NCBI RefSeq assembly: GCF_014648415.1
Contig: NZ_BMRB01000001.1
Location: 620,001 to 684,000, forward strand
Reading direction: 5' to 3'
Length of the DNA: 64,000 nt
DNA from: Actinokineospora fastidiosa
GTDB taxonomy: Bacteria; Actinomycetota; Actinomycetes; Mycobacteriales; Pseudonocardiaceae
The position numbers were made by a program, and so were the translations under genes. Below the pieces are notes generated by a model, which saw only the letters and a list, made by a program, of their open reading frames with translations, had not been told where the DNA came from and did not search any database. Below, piece after piece: positions 8,077 to 16,670 of the stretch (positions within the stretch are counted from its first letter, which is position 1; the number at the start of each line of letters is the position of its first letter).

Positions 8077-8823
8077 ATGTTCAGCGAAGGCGCGGTGGCG
8101 GTGGTGACCGGCGGATCGCGCGGGATCGGCCGGGCCGTCGCGGTGGACCTGGCCGCCCACGGGGTGCACGTCGTCGTGAACTACTCCCGGTCGGAGGACA
8201 AGGCCAAGGAGGTCGTCGCCCAGATCGAGGCCGAGGGCGGCAGCGCGAGCACGGCGCAGGCCGACGTCACCGACGAGGCCGCCGTCCACGAGATGTTCCG
8301 CGCGCTGCGCTCCGAGCACGGGAGACTGGACGTGCTGGTCACCAGCGCGGGCGTCACCCGCGACCGGCACCTGATCGCGATGAGCGCGGACATGTTCCGC
8401 GAGACGCTCGACATCAACATGTTCGGCACGTTCCTGGTCTGCCGCGAGGCGATGCGGATCATGCAGCACCAGCAGCGCGGGTCGATCGTGGCGATCAGCT
8501 CCACCAGCGGCCTCGACGGCGGGTTCCCCGGCCAGACCAACTACGTCGCGTCCAAGGGCGCGATCATCTCCTTCTCCAAGACGCTGGCCGCCGAGGCCGC
8601 GCCGCACAACGTGCGGGTCAACGCGGTCGCGCCCGGGTTCGTGGAGACCGACATGACCAGGGCCATCCCGCTGAAGATCCGCAGCGGCTACGAGTCGCGC
8701 ATCCGGCTCGGCCGCATGGGCAGGCCGGAGGAGATCGCCAACCTGGTGACGTTCCTGGCCTCGGAGAAGGCCTCCTACATCACCGGCACCGTCGTCGTGG
8801 CCAACGGCGGCGGGCTGGCCTGA
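8077..8823 (+). CDS. 3-oxoacyl-ACP reductase (KR, FabG family)
   Basis: 248 aa classical SDR. TGGSRGIG (11–18) binds NADP(H); Asn114, Ser142, Tyr156 and Lys160 (NYVASK) form the catalytic tetrad. The C-terminal YITGTVVVANGG is FabG-like. It reduces beta-ketoacyl-ACP to beta-hydroxyacyl-ACP. As the first gene of a 17-gene tightly packed unit that includes ACP, DH and KS, it is probably the dedicated KR of the polyene-type synthase. A GGGGAG sequence at 8065–8070 is the likely ribosome binding site. Confidence 0.93.
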   Translation: MFSEGAVAVVTGGSRGIGRAVAVDLAAHGVHVVVNYSRSEDKAKEVVAQIEAEGGSASTAQADVTDEAAVHEMFRALRSEHGRLDVLVTSAGVTRDRHLIAMSADMFRETLDINMFGTFLVCREAMRIMQHQQRGSIVAISSTSGLDGGFPGQTNYVASKGAIISFSKTLAAEAAPHNVRVNAVAPGFVETDMTRAIPLKIRSGYESRIRLGRMGRPEEIANLVTFLASEKASYITGTVVVANGGGLA

Positions 8824-8867
8824 CCGTCCACATCGAGCCAAGCGAAGAACCGTGAGGGGCAGTCGAT

Positions 8868-9167
8868 ATGACCATCGATGAGTTGCGCGCCACCGCCGCC
8901 GCGCGCCGGGAGACGTGCGCGCGCATCAAGCGGATGATCGTCTCCCGGCTGGACCTGCCGATCGAGCCGGAGTGGATCACCGACGACCAGCCGCTGTTCG
9001 GCCGCGGCCTCGAACTCGACAGCCTCGACGTGCTGGAGCTGTACGTGGCCATCGAGGCCGAGTTCGGCGTCGCGCTCTACGACAGCGACATGTCCGTCTT
9101 CGGCTCGGTCTCGCGCCTGGCCGGGCACGTCGACCCCGCGCTCACCCTCGCCGAGACCAGCGCATGA
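8868..9167 (+). CDS. Acyl carrier protein
   Basis: 99 aa. The phosphopantetheine site is Ser52 in GLELDSLDVLELYVAIEAEFG, a variant of the usual DSL motif. The four-helix carrier fold is preceded by a basic helix. The long N-terminal helix and the spacing resemble the ACPs of type II-like systems rather than FAS AcpP. It would carry the growing chain between KS, KR and DH. Its stop overlaps the dehydratase start by 4 bp (ATGA). No other ACP was found in the window, so this is the only visible carrier for the synthase. Confidence 0.9.
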   Translation: MTIDELRATAAARRETCARIKRMIVSRLDLPIEPEWITDDQPLFGRGLELDSLDVLELYVAIEAEFGVALYDSDMSVFGSVSRLAGHVDPALTLAETSA

Positions 9168-9619
9168 CGGCGACCGCCGCGCCCACCCGCCTCACCCACG
9201 ACGAGGTGCGCGCGATCCTGCCGCACCGCTGGCCGATGCTGCTGCTGGACCGGGTCGAGAAGGTCGAGCCGGGCGTCAGCGGGACCGCGGTCAAGAACGT
9301 CGCGGGCACCGAGATGTGGTTCCAGGGCCACTTCCCGGACGAGGCCGTGCTGCCCGGCGTGGTCGTCATCGAGGCCATGGCCCAGCTCGCGGGCGTGGTG
9401 TTCGCGCTCGCGGGCGCAGGGAAGATCAGTTACCTGGCGGGGGTGCGGTCGATGCGCTTCCGCCGCCCCGTCGTGCCCGGCGACCAGCTCGTGATCACCG
9501 CCGACCGCACCGCGGGCGGGCGCGGGTTCGGCGAGTACAAGGTCACCGCCCGGGTGGACGGGCAGGTCGCGGCCGAAGGCTCCATCAGCATCGCAGACCC
9601 CGCACACGGAAAGGCCTGA
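9164..9619 (+). CDS. 3-hydroxyacyl-ACP dehydratase, FabZ-type hot-dog protein
   Basis: 151 aa single hot-dog domain. HRWPMLLLDR (21–30) and GHFPDEAVLPGVVVIEAMAQ contain the FabZ catalytic His56 and Glu70. It dehydrates beta-hydroxyacyl-ACP to the trans-2-enoyl product. No enoyl reductase is present in the window, so repeated KR/DH rounds would leave conjugated double bonds (inference). ATG 9164 overlaps the ACP stop and places HRWP at the usual FabZ position. The next gene begins only 1 bp after its stop. Confidence 0.93.
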   Translation: MTATAAPTRLTHDEVRAILPHRWPMLLLDRVEKVEPGVSGTAVKNVAGTEMWFQGHFPDEAVLPGVVVIEAMAQLAGVVFALAGAGKISYLAGVRSMRFRRPVVPGDQLVITADRTAGGRGFGEYKVTARVDGQVAAEGSISIADPAHGKA

Positions 9620-9620
9620 C

Positions 9621-10676
9621 ATGGAATCCCCGATCGCCCAGCCCGCAGGCGCCGTCCACGGCGACATCCTGGAGGCCAGGGTCGCCCTGCGGTACACCAC
9701 GCTCGCCGAGGAGTACGGCGCCATCCGCGAGCGCGCCGCCGTGCTGGACCTCTCCGGCGCGCGGATCATCGAGATCGGCGGCGCGGACGCGGTCGACTTC
9801 GCCCAGCGCGTGCTGGCCCGCGACGTCGAGTACCTGACCGCCGAGCGCTGCATGACGAGCCTGGTGCTCGACGCCGACGGACGCGTGGTCGACCAGGTCG
9901 TGGTGTGGGGCCGGGAGACCGGCATGCTGCTGGAGAGCTCGGTCGGCGGCGGCGCGCGGCTGCTGGAGCACCTGACCGGCCTCGCGGGCGACGGCGTGGA
10001 GATCACCGACCGCTCGGCCGAGCTGACCCTGTTCGGCCTGGAGGGCCCCTACTCCTGGGGCGTGGTCGGCAGGCTCATCGACGGCGAGCTCGCCGCGCTG
10101 CCGTTCGAGTCCGTCGTGGACACCGAGTGGGACGGCGTGCCGATCGTGTTCGCGCGCACCGGGTTCACCGGCGAGTACGGCTACAAGGTGTTGCTGCCCA
10201 GGACCGAGGCCCAGCGGCTGTGGGACGCCGCCGTCGCCGAGGCCGTCCCGGCGGGCCAGGAGGCGCTGGAGCTGGCCATGCTGGAGGTGCGCCAGCCGCT
10301 GGTGCACCGCGAGGCGGGCGCGGCGGACATCCTGGAGATGGGCGCGAACTGGCTGGTGGACATCACCAAGGAGGACTTCGTCGGCCGCGACGCCGTCCTC
10401 GCCGCGTTCGCCGGGCCCGAGGGCATGCGCACGGTCGGGTTCACCACCTCGGCGGACGCGCCCGCCGCGGGCACGCCGGTCACCGTGGACGGCGAGCGCA
10501 TCGGCGAGGTCGTGCACGCGGTGCACAGCGTCGGCCTGGACGCCGCGCTCGGCCTGATCCGGGTGCCAGCCGACCTGGCCGCCGCCGGGCTGCGGCTGAC
10601 CGTCGGCGACGCCGAGGTCACCACGCTGACCAGCCCTTATGTCACCCCGAAGTCGTGGAGCACGCCGATCATCTGA
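9621..10676 (+). CDS. GcvT-like folate-dependent aminomethyltransferase / demethylase family protein
   Basis: 351 aa, the full length of the GcvT fold. An N-terminal GCV_T domain carries LDADGRVVDQVVVW and RTGFTGEYGYKVLLP, equivalent to the RTGYTGEDGFE signature of GcvT. A C-terminal barrel (VGFTTSADAPAAGTPV ... LGLIRVP) follows. The usual function is transfer of a one-carbon unit to or from tetrahydrofolate: glycine cleavage T-protein, sarcosine oxidase, DmdA and LigM O-demethylases. The folate-site residues look retained. No gcvH or gcvP is nearby and it is embedded in the PKS operon, so a tailoring one-carbon or O-demethylation role is more likely than glycine cleavage. This is inference; the substrate is unknown. 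Confidence 0.8.
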   Translation: MESPIAQPAGAVHGDILEARVALRYTTLAEEYGAIRERAAVLDLSGARIIEIGGADAVDFAQRVLARDVEYLTAERCMTSLVLDADGRVVDQVVVWGRETGMLLESSVGGGARLLEHLTGLAGDGVEITDRSAELTLFGLEGPYSWGVVGRLIDGELAALPFESVVDTEWDGVPIVFARTGFTGEYGYKVLLPRTEAQRLWDAAVAEAVPAGQEALELAMLEVRQPLVHREAGAADILEMGANWLVDITKEDFVGRDAVLAAFAGPEGMRTVGFTTSADAPAAGTPVTVDGERIGEVVHAVHSVGLDAALGLIRVPADLAAAGLRLTVGDAEVTTLTSPYVTPKSWSTPII

Positions 10677-10694
10677 TCGAGGGAGGAACCCACC

Positions 10695-12953
10695 ATGGCG
10701 CTGCGCCCCGTGGTCATCACCGGGATCGGGGTGATCTGCGCGGCGGGCCGGGACCCGGAGGAGTTCTGGGCGCGGCTCACCGCGGGCGAGAGCGGCATCA
10801 CCGCGGTCGCCGACGAGCGGTTCGCCGCCTTCGAGGCCCGGTACGCCGGTCAGGTCCCCACCGAGTGGATCGACGACCAGCTGCCCGACACCGACCGCGG
10901 CCTGGACCGCACCGCCCGGCTCGCCCTGGTCGCGGCGCGGCAGGCGGTGGCCATGGCGGGCGTCGCCGACGTGCCGGGCGAGCGGTTCGGCCTGGTGCTG
11001 GGCAAGTGCCAGGCCACCCCGGCCGCCGACGGCGGCTACCAGCCGATGCACGCCACCGGCGACGTCGTCGCGGCCCGGCTGGGCATGCGCGGCCCGCGCA
11101 TCCTGGTCTCCACCGCCTGCGCGGCGGGCGGCAACGCCGTCGGGCTGGCCAAGGACAAGATCCTGACCGGCGAGGCCGACGTCGTCCTCGCGGGCGGGGT
11201 CGACCCGCTGCTGTTCGGCACCTACGCGGGCTTCGCCGGGCTGCAGGCGCTGAGCTCCGGGCCGTGCGCGCCCTACAGCCGCTCCGACGGGCTCAACCTC
11301 GGCGAGGGCGCGGCGTTCCTGGTGGTCGAGCCGCTGGACCGGGCGCTGGCCCGGGGCGCGGTCCCGCTCGCCGAGGTCGCCGGGTACGGCCTGTCGGCCG
11401 ACGCCTACCACGCCACCGCGCCGGACCCGACGGGCCGAGGCGGCGTCAGCGCGATGCGCCGGGCGCTGGCCGACGCGGGGCTCGCCGCCGAGGACGTGGA
11501 CTACGTCAACGGGCACGGCACGGGAACGCCCGCCAACGACGCCATGGAGAAGAAGGTCATGCGCGCCGTCTTCGGCGAGCGCGCGGCGAGCGTGCCCACG
11601 AGCAGCATCAAGTCCTTCATCGGGCACACGCTGGGCGCGGCGGGCGCGGTCGAGGCGGTGGCCAGCGTGCTGGCCCTGCGCACCGCGACGGCGCCGCCCA
11701 CCATCGGCTTCACCGACGAGGCGATCGCGGCGTCCACCCTGGACTTCGTGCCGAACGCGGCGCGCGAGATGCCGATGACGGTGGTGGTGTCCAACAACTA
11801 CGCCTTCGGCGGCAACAACGCCGCGCTCGTCCTGCGCACGCCCGGACCGCTGCGCGAGCACACCGGCCTGCCCGAGCGCGACGTGGTGGTCACCGGGCTC
11901 GGGCCGGTGACCGGGCTGGGCACCGGGATCGCCGAGGTCACCTCGGCCATCGCCGCCGGTCAGGCCAGCGCGGGCCCGCCGTCGCTCGACGGGCGCACGT
12001 TCGCCCCCCGCTCGCTGTGGCGGCACATGAACAACCTGTCCCGCATGGCCATCGCCGCGTCCCGGCTGGCGTGGGAGGACGCGGGCCTGAAGCTGTCGCG
12101 GGCGGCCAGCGACGCCGTGGGCGTCATGTTCGCGACGGCGGCGGGCTCGGTGGAGAGCACCGACGGCTTCGACGAGAGCGTGCTCGCCAACCCGAACAAG
12201 CCCGCCGTGCTCAGCTTCTCCAACGTCGTGCTCAACGCCACCGGCGGCGCGGTCTGCCAGACCCTGGGCCTGCGCGGCCCGACGACCACGATCTGCAACG
12301 GCGGCGCGTCGGCGTCCATCGCGCTGGACTGCGCGGTGGAGACGATCCGCGCGGGCAAGGCCGAGGTCGTCCTGGTCGTCGCCGCCGACGAGGCGCCCGA
12401 GCCTGGCGGCGCGCTCGACGGCGTCACCCCGTACGACCGCGACTCCGCCCCGGCCCCGAAGGCGTCGGCGGCCGTGGCGCTGGTGGTCGAGTCCGCCGAG
12501 CACGCCGCGGCCCGGGGCGCGACCCCGTACGCCCGGGTCGTGACGACGCGGCACGCGGGCGCGGGCGACGACGGCGAGCGCGGGCTGGTGGAGCGCAACC
12601 TGTCCGGCCTGCCCGCCGACATCGACCTGGTCATCGGCTCGGCGACCGGCGCGCGGCACGACGCCGACGAGGCCGCCGCCGTGCTGGACGGGCTGCCGTC
12701 GAGCCCGCTGACCGCCTCGACCGGGCTGACCGGCGACTGCGGCTCGGCCACCGGGGCGCTCAACCTGGCGCTGGCCGCGCTGGCCATCCGCGACGGCGTG
12801 GTCACGGCCATCCCCGGCCTGGAGAACCCGCACACCGGCGGCGTCGAGTCCTATGTGGCCAAGCCGGTGCTGCCCGGCGCGGTGCGCAGGGCGCTGGTGC
12901 TGACCGCCGCGCCGGGCTCGGTGCGCGGCGGGGTCGTGCTGGGGGCGGTATGA
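10695..12953 (+). CDS. Fused tandem ketosynthase (KS plus degenerate KS/chain-length-factor-like domain)
   Basis: 752 aa, two thiolase-fold units in one chain. The N-terminal KS (1–~385) has Cys142 (STACAAGG), His274 (NGHGTGTPAND), Lys306 and His311 (IGHTLGAAGA), so it is catalytically complete. The second unit (~395–752) starts again with VVVTGLGPVTGLG. It keeps a Cys (Cys534, TTICNGGASAS) but lacks HGTGT and GHT; its counterpart segments read GSATGARHD and TGDCGSATGAL. It is therefore a CLF-like or decayed KS, although true CLFs usually have Gln in place of Cys. Type II systems normally encode KS and CLF separately. GGGAGG at 10681–10686 precedes the ATG, and the stop overlaps the next start (ATGA). 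It probably performs decarboxylative chain extension on the ACP. Confidence 0.88.
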   Translation: MALRPVVITGIGVICAAGRDPEEFWARLTAGESGITAVADERFAAFEARYAGQVPTEWIDDQLPDTDRGLDRTARLALVAARQAVAMAGVADVPGERFGLVLGKCQATPAADGGYQPMHATGDVVAARLGMRGPRILVSTACAAGGNAVGLAKDKILTGEADVVLAGGVDPLLFGTYAGFAGLQALSSGPCAPYSRSDGLNLGEGAAFLVVEPLDRALARGAVPLAEVAGYGLSADAYHATAPDPTGRGGVSAMRRALADAGLAAEDVDYVNGHGTGTPANDAMEKKVMRAVFGERAASVPTSSIKSFIGHTLGAAGAVEAVASVLALRTATAPPTIGFTDEAIAASTLDFVPNAAREMPMTVVVSNNYAFGGNNAALVLRTPGPLREHTGLPERDVVVTGLGPVTGLGTGIAEVTSAIAAGQASAGPPSLDGRTFAPRSLWRHMNNLSRMAIAASRLAWEDAGLKLSRAASDAVGVMFATAAGSVESTDGFDESVLANPNKPAVLSFSNVVLNATGGAVCQTLGLRGPTTTICNGGASASIALDCAVETIRAGKAEVVLVVAADEAPEPGGALDGVTPYDRDSAPAPKASAAVALVVESAEHAAARGATPYARVVTTRHAGAGDDGERGLVERNLSGLPADIDLVIGSATGARHDADEAAAVLDGLPSSPLTASTGLTGDCGSATGALNLALAALAIRDGVVTAIPGLENPHTGGVESYVAKPVLPGAVRRALVLTAAPGSVRGGVVLGAV

Positions 12954-13663
12954 CGCCGTTCGACGTGCTGGAGACCGACCGGCTGCTCAGCACCACCCGG
13001 TCGGTGCGGCGCCGCCTCGACCTGGAGCGGCCCGTGCCGCGGTCGGTGATCGAGGAGGCGCTGGAGGTGGCCGTGCAGGCGCCCACCGCCAACGACCAGC
13101 AGAACTGGCGGTGGGTGGTCGTCACCGAGGCGGCGACCAAGGAGCGCATCGCCGAGCTGGTCGAGATCTCCTGGAACTTCCACGAGAAGGAGTCCTGGAC
13201 CCGCTCGGGGCGCAGGCGCGAGCAGGCCAAGCGCAACCGCGAGTCCGCGGCCGCGCTGGTCGCGACCCTGGCCAGGGTGCCCGTGCTGGTCATCCCGTGC
13301 GTGCTGGGGCGGCCGCCGGACATCGGCGAGATCGACCGGCAGTGGCTGGCGGCCCAGCGGCGCAAGCAGATCGTCGGCACCGAGGGCGTGACGCTGGGCG
13401 CGATGCGGGCCAGCAACTTCTACGGCTCGATCTTCCCGGCGATCTGGTCGTTCCAGCTCGCCCTCCGCAGCCGCGGCCTGGGCAGCACGATCACCTGCAC
13501 GCACGTGCCGTTCGAGCGGCAGGTCGGCGAGCTGCTGGGCATCCCGGCGGGCGTCACGCAGGTCTGCCTCGTCCCGGTCGCCTACACCATCGGCACCGAC
13601 TTCCGCCCGGCCAACCGCCACGCGGCCAAGGAACGCACCCATTGGGAGAGGTGGCAGCCATGA
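12950..13663 (+). CDS. Nitroreductase-family flavoprotein
   Basis: 237 aa. The N-terminal STTRSVRRRLDLERPVPRSVIEEALEVAVQAPTANDQQ segment is the FMN-binding start of the NfsB/FRP-type nitroreductase superfamily, and LGSTITCTHV...LLGIPAGVTQVCLVPVAY is the C-terminal family signature. Members use FMN and NAD(P)H to reduce nitro, quinone, enone or azoline-type substrates; some act as dehydrogenases in natural product pathways. The substrate here is unknown. An enoyl or quinone reduction of the polyketide is a reasonable guess from context. It starts within the KS stop and ends within the start of the FAD oxidoreductase gene (both ATGA), indicating coupled translation. Confidence 0.85.
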   Translation: MTPFDVLETDRLLSTTRSVRRRLDLERPVPRSVIEEALEVAVQAPTANDQQNWRWVVVTEAATKERIAELVEISWNFHEKESWTRSGRRREQAKRNRESAAALVATLARVPVLVIPCVLGRPPDIGEIDRQWLAAQRRKQIVGTEGVTLGAMRASNFYGSIFPAIWSFQLALRSRGLGSTITCTHVPFERQVGELLGIPAGVTQVCLVPVAYTIGTDFRPANRHAAKERTHWERWQP

Positions 13664-14898
13664 GAACCGAGCACGCCGACGTCGCCATCGTCGGCGGCGG
13701 CATCGCCGGGGCCTCCGCCGCGGCCTACCTCGCCACGCACGGGGTGTCCGTGGTGCTGCTGGAGAAGCAGGACCGCTACACCGACATCGTCCGCGGCGAG
13801 TGGATCGCACCGTGGGGCATGCGCGAGGCGCAGCTGCTGGGCGTGGAGGACGCGTTCGGCCTCGGCGGCGCGTGGGAGATCCGCGAGTGGACGCAGTGGG
13901 ACGAGACCACCGACGACCCGGAGACCGCCGAGACCGTCGACATGACCCGCTTCGTCCCCGGCGTCGGCGGCCCGCTGTCGTTCCCGCACCACCTCGTCTG
14001 CGAGCTGATGGCCGAGCAGGCCGCCGACAACGGCGCGCGGGTCGTCATGGGCGCGCGGAAGGCCACGGTCGGCGACGGCCCCGTCGTCCGGTACCAGACC
14101 GACGCGGGCGACCACGAGCTGCGCGCGGGCATGATCATCGGCGCGACCGGCCGCGGCTGCACCGTCGGCCGCCAGATCGGCGTCACCATGGCGACCTCGG
14201 TGCACCACTGGGGCGGCGGCGTCCGCGTCGAGGGCCTGGACGACTGGCCGATGGACGTGCAGGCCATGGGCACCGAGGGCGAGAAGATGTTCATGGTCTT
14301 CCCGCAGGGCGACGGCATGGCCCGCCTCTACATCAACTTCCCGACCGCCAACAAGCACCGCTACCGCGGCGAGGGCGGCACCGAGCGGTTCATCGCCGAC
14401 TTCGAGCTGGACAGCCTGCCCGACCGGGGCAAGTCGGTCTACGCGGCGGCGCGGCCGATCGGCCCGCTGAAGGTGTGGCCGTCGGTGGCGATGTTCCCCG
14501 AGCGGCCGATCGTCACCGACGGGGTCGTGCTCGTCGGCGACGAGGCGGGCAACGCCGACACGGTGCTCGGCACCGGCCTGTCGTGCAGCCTGCGCGACAC
14601 CCGCACGGTCTGCGAGATCCTGCTCGGCGACGACTGGTCGCCGTCGGCGTTCGAGCCGTACCTGGCCGAGCGGAAGTTCCGGATGGAGCGGCTGCACTTC
14701 GGCGCGGGCATCATCGCCAAGCTGCACTGCGAGTTCGGCCCCGAGGCCGTCGCCCGGCGCCGCCGGGTGCGCGAGCTGATGGCGGAGAACTTCGCCGCGC
14801 AGGTCACCGGCCTGCTCAACATGGTCCCGCCGGAGGACGTCCCGGAGTTCGGGTTCAGCGAGTTCTTCGCCGAGCGGCTGTTCAGGGAGAGGGTATGA
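13660..14898 (+). CDS. FAD-dependent oxidoreductase / monooxygenase
   Basis: 412 aa. GGGIAGASAAAYLATHG (residues ~11–27) is the Rossmann FAD motif, and VVLVGDEAGNADTVLGTGLSCSLRDTRTVCEIL is a GD motif of the UbiH / p-hydroxybenzoate hydroxylase superfamily. The middle domain (HHWGGGVRVEG ... MFMVFPQGDGMARLYINFP) is the substrate-binding sheet. The family includes hydroxylases, halogenases and saturating reductases. The halogenase WxWxIP motif was not seen, so hydroxylation or oxidation is favoured. ATGA overlaps flank it on both sides. With the opposite-strand hydroxylase, the cluster has at least two flavin oxygenase-like enzymes. Confidence 0.83.
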   Translation: MRTEHADVAIVGGGIAGASAAAYLATHGVSVVLLEKQDRYTDIVRGEWIAPWGMREAQLLGVEDAFGLGGAWEIREWTQWDETTDDPETAETVDMTRFVPGVGGPLSFPHHLVCELMAEQAADNGARVVMGARKATVGDGPVVRYQTDAGDHELRAGMIIGATGRGCTVGRQIGVTMATSVHHWGGGVRVEGLDDWPMDVQAMGTEGEKMFMVFPQGDGMARLYINFPTANKHRYRGEGGTERFIADFELDSLPDRGKSVYAAARPIGPLKVWPSVAMFPERPIVTDGVVLVGDEAGNADTVLGTGLSCSLRDTRTVCEILLGDDWSPSAFEPYLAERKFRMERLHFGAGIIAKLHCEFGPEAVARRRRVRELMAENFAAQVTGLLNMVPPEDVPEFGFSEFFAERLFRERV

Positions 14899-15770
14899 CA
14901 GAGAGCTTGCTGACTGGCTCCGCCCAGGTCAACGGGGTCGAGATCGCCTATGTCGATCGCGGCGAGGGTGATCCGGTGGTGCTGCTGCACGGGTTCCCCG
15001 ACTCGCACTACCTCTGGCGGCACCAGATCGACCCGCTGGTCGAGGCCGGGTTCCGGGTGATCGTGCCGGACCTGCGCGGCTTCGGCGCGTCGAGCAAGCC
15101 GCAGGAGGTCGAGGCGTACGACATGCGCACGATCGTCAACGACGTCGTGGCGCTGACCCTGCACCTGGGCATCCAGCGGGCGCACATCGTCGGCCACGAC
15201 TGGGGCGCGGCGATCGCGTGGATGTACGCGTTCCTCATGCCGCGGCGGGTCGACCACCTCGCGGTGCTCTCGGTCGGGCACCCCGGCGTGTTCAGCACGC
15301 CGTCGATCGAGCAGCGCGCCGCGAGCTGGTACATGCTCTTCTACCAGTTCCCCGGGGTCAGCGAGCAGCTGTTGCGGCGCAACGGCTGGCGGCTGTTCAA
15401 GGAGATCATGGGGAACGAGGGCGACTACCAGCGCTACCCGAGGGAGCTGGCCAAGCCGGGCGCGCTGACGGCGGCGCTGAACTGGTACCGCGCCAACCGC
15501 TCGCCCGAGGCCGAGCTGCGCGTGGAGCGCAACTTCCCGCCCGTGCTCGCCCCGACGCTCGGCATCTGGTCCTCCGGGGACAAGGCGCTGCTGGAGGAGG
15601 GCATGACGGGCTCGGTGAAGTTCGTGAAGGGCCCGTGGCGGTACGAGCGGGTCGAGGACGCCAGCCACTGGATCCCGCTCGACCAGCCGGAGCAGGTGAC
15701 CAAGCTGCTGCTGGGCTTCCTGGGCACCGAGCGGGCGGCGACCACGCCCTCGCGGCGCCGACGGCTCTAG
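14895..15770 (+). CDS. Alpha/beta hydrolase of the epoxide hydrolase / haloalkane dehalogenase group
   Basis: 291 aa. HGFPDSHYLW gives the HGxP oxyanion motif. Asp102 in VGHDWGAAIAW is the nucleophile elbow. Asp229 and His258 (DASHWIPLDQP) complete the triad, and the cap lies between residues ~130 and 215. A nucleophilic Asp rather than Ser points to epoxide opening or dehalogenation. A flavin oxygenase encoded just upstream could supply an epoxide (inference). The ATG at 14895 overlaps the preceding stop, and the malonyltransferase gene follows after 12 bp. The basic C-terminus (SRRRRL) is unusual but short. Confidence 0.87.
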   Translation: MTESLLTGSAQVNGVEIAYVDRGEGDPVVLLHGFPDSHYLWRHQIDPLVEAGFRVIVPDLRGFGASSKPQEVEAYDMRTIVNDVVALTLHLGIQRAHIVGHDWGAAIAWMYAFLMPRRVDHLAVLSVGHPGVFSTPSIEQRAASWYMLFYQFPGVSEQLLRRNGWRLFKEIMGNEGDYQRYPRELAKPGALTAALNWYRANRSPEAELRVERNFPPVLAPTLGIWSSGDKALLEEGMTGSVKFVKGPWRYERVEDASHWIPLDQPEQVTKLLLGFLGTERAATTPSRRRRL

Positions 15771-15782
15771 GAGGGGGCGGCC

Positions 15783-16670
15783 GTGATCGCGTTCGTGTTC
15801 CCCGGCCAGGGCACGGTCCGCGTCGGGATGGGCGGCTGGCTGCGCCGAGACCCGGTGGCGGCCGAGGTGCTCGCGCGCGCCGACGCCGTGGCCCCGGTGT
15901 CGGAGCTGTGCGCGCGGGGACCGCTGGAGCGCCTGGTGGACGCGGCCCAGCCCGCGGTGACGGCCTGCAACCTCGCGGCCCTCGCCGTGCTGACCGAGCG
16001 CGGCGTCCGGCCGGACGTCGTGGCCGGGCACAGCGTCGGCGAGCTGAGCGCGCTGTGCGCGGCAGGCGTGCTGGACGTCGACGCGACGCTGCGGCTGGTG
16101 GCGATCCGGTCGCGGCTGATGGCCGCGGTCCCGGACACCGGCGGCATGGCCGCGGTGATCGGGCTGCCGGTGGCGCGGGTGGCCGAGCTGGCGGCCGCGG
16201 CGGCGACGCCGGACGAGCCGCTGGTCGTCGGCCTGGAGAACGCCGCCGACCACGTGGTCGTCTCCGGCGCGTTCGCCGCGATCGAGCGCATGGACAAGTC
16301 CGAGGCGCGCAAGGTCGTCCCGCTCAAGGTCGCCAACGCCTTCCACTCGCCGCTGATGGCCGCGGCGGTGGACGGCTGGGCGCTGGCGGTGCGCGAGACC
16401 GCGATGTCCGCGCCCCGCGTCCCGGTCATCCCGAACGCCACCGCCGAGCCGACGACGGACCTGGCGGTCGTCAAGGACGCCCTGATCGAGCAGCTGACCG
16501 CGTGCGTGCGCTGGGCGGCGACGATGGCGCGTCTCTCCGAAGTGGACACCTGTGTCGAGGTCGGCGACAGCAAGGTCCTCACCGGCCTGATGCGCGCGTC
16601 CGGCCCGCGTTGCGTGACGATGGCCGATCCCGGCACGCCGCGCAGGCTGCGCAGGGAGCCTGTCGCATGA
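15783..16670 (+). CDS. Malonyl-CoA:ACP transacylase (FabD-type AT)
   Basis: 295 aa free-standing acyltransferase. FVFPGQGTVRVGM is the family start; Ser84 in AGHSVGELSA is the acyl-enzyme nucleophile and His188 in NAFHSPLM the general base. Arg109 in AIRSRLM is positioned to bind the malonyl carboxylate, as in FabD. It would load malonate onto the cluster ACP. Most aromatic type II PKS clusters borrow FabD from fatty-acid synthesis, so a dedicated copy is uncommon but known in polyene-type systems. AGGAGGGGGC directly precedes the GTG/ATG region. The stop overlaps the next start (ATGA). Confidence 0.92.
   Translation: MIAFVFPGQGTVRVGMGGWLRRDPVAAEVLARADAVAPVSELCARGPLERLVDAAQPAVTACNLAALAVLTERGVRPDVVAGHSVGELSALCAAGVLDVDATLRLVAIRSRLMAAVPDTGGMAAVIGLPVARVAELAAAAATPDEPLVVGLENAADHVVVSGAFAAIERMDKSEARKVVPLKVANAFHSPLMAAAVDGWALAVRETAMSAPRVPVIPNATAEPTTDLAVVKDALIEQLTACVRWAATMARLSEVDTCVEVGDSKVLTGLMRASGPRCVTMADPGTPRRLRREPVA

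Noticed and set aside
9621..10676. GcvT-like gene considered as the housekeeping glycine cleavage T-protein
   Set aside because: No gcvH or gcvP nearby, and it is embedded with 1- and 18-bp gaps in a biosynthetic operon; the housekeeping role cannot be excluded but is unlikely.
9585..12833. A very long open frame (over 1,000 codons) on the minus strand opposite the dehydratase–GcvT–KS genes
   Set aside because: It is a by-product of GC-rich codons. Its translation is low-complexity Arg/Gly/Val with no motif, while the plus strand has complete, motif-rich proteins with coupled starts.
13660..14898. FAD enzyme considered as a flavin-dependent halogenase
   Set aside because: The WxWxIP halogenase motif is not present; the family-level call of FAD oxidoreductase/monooxygenase is safer.
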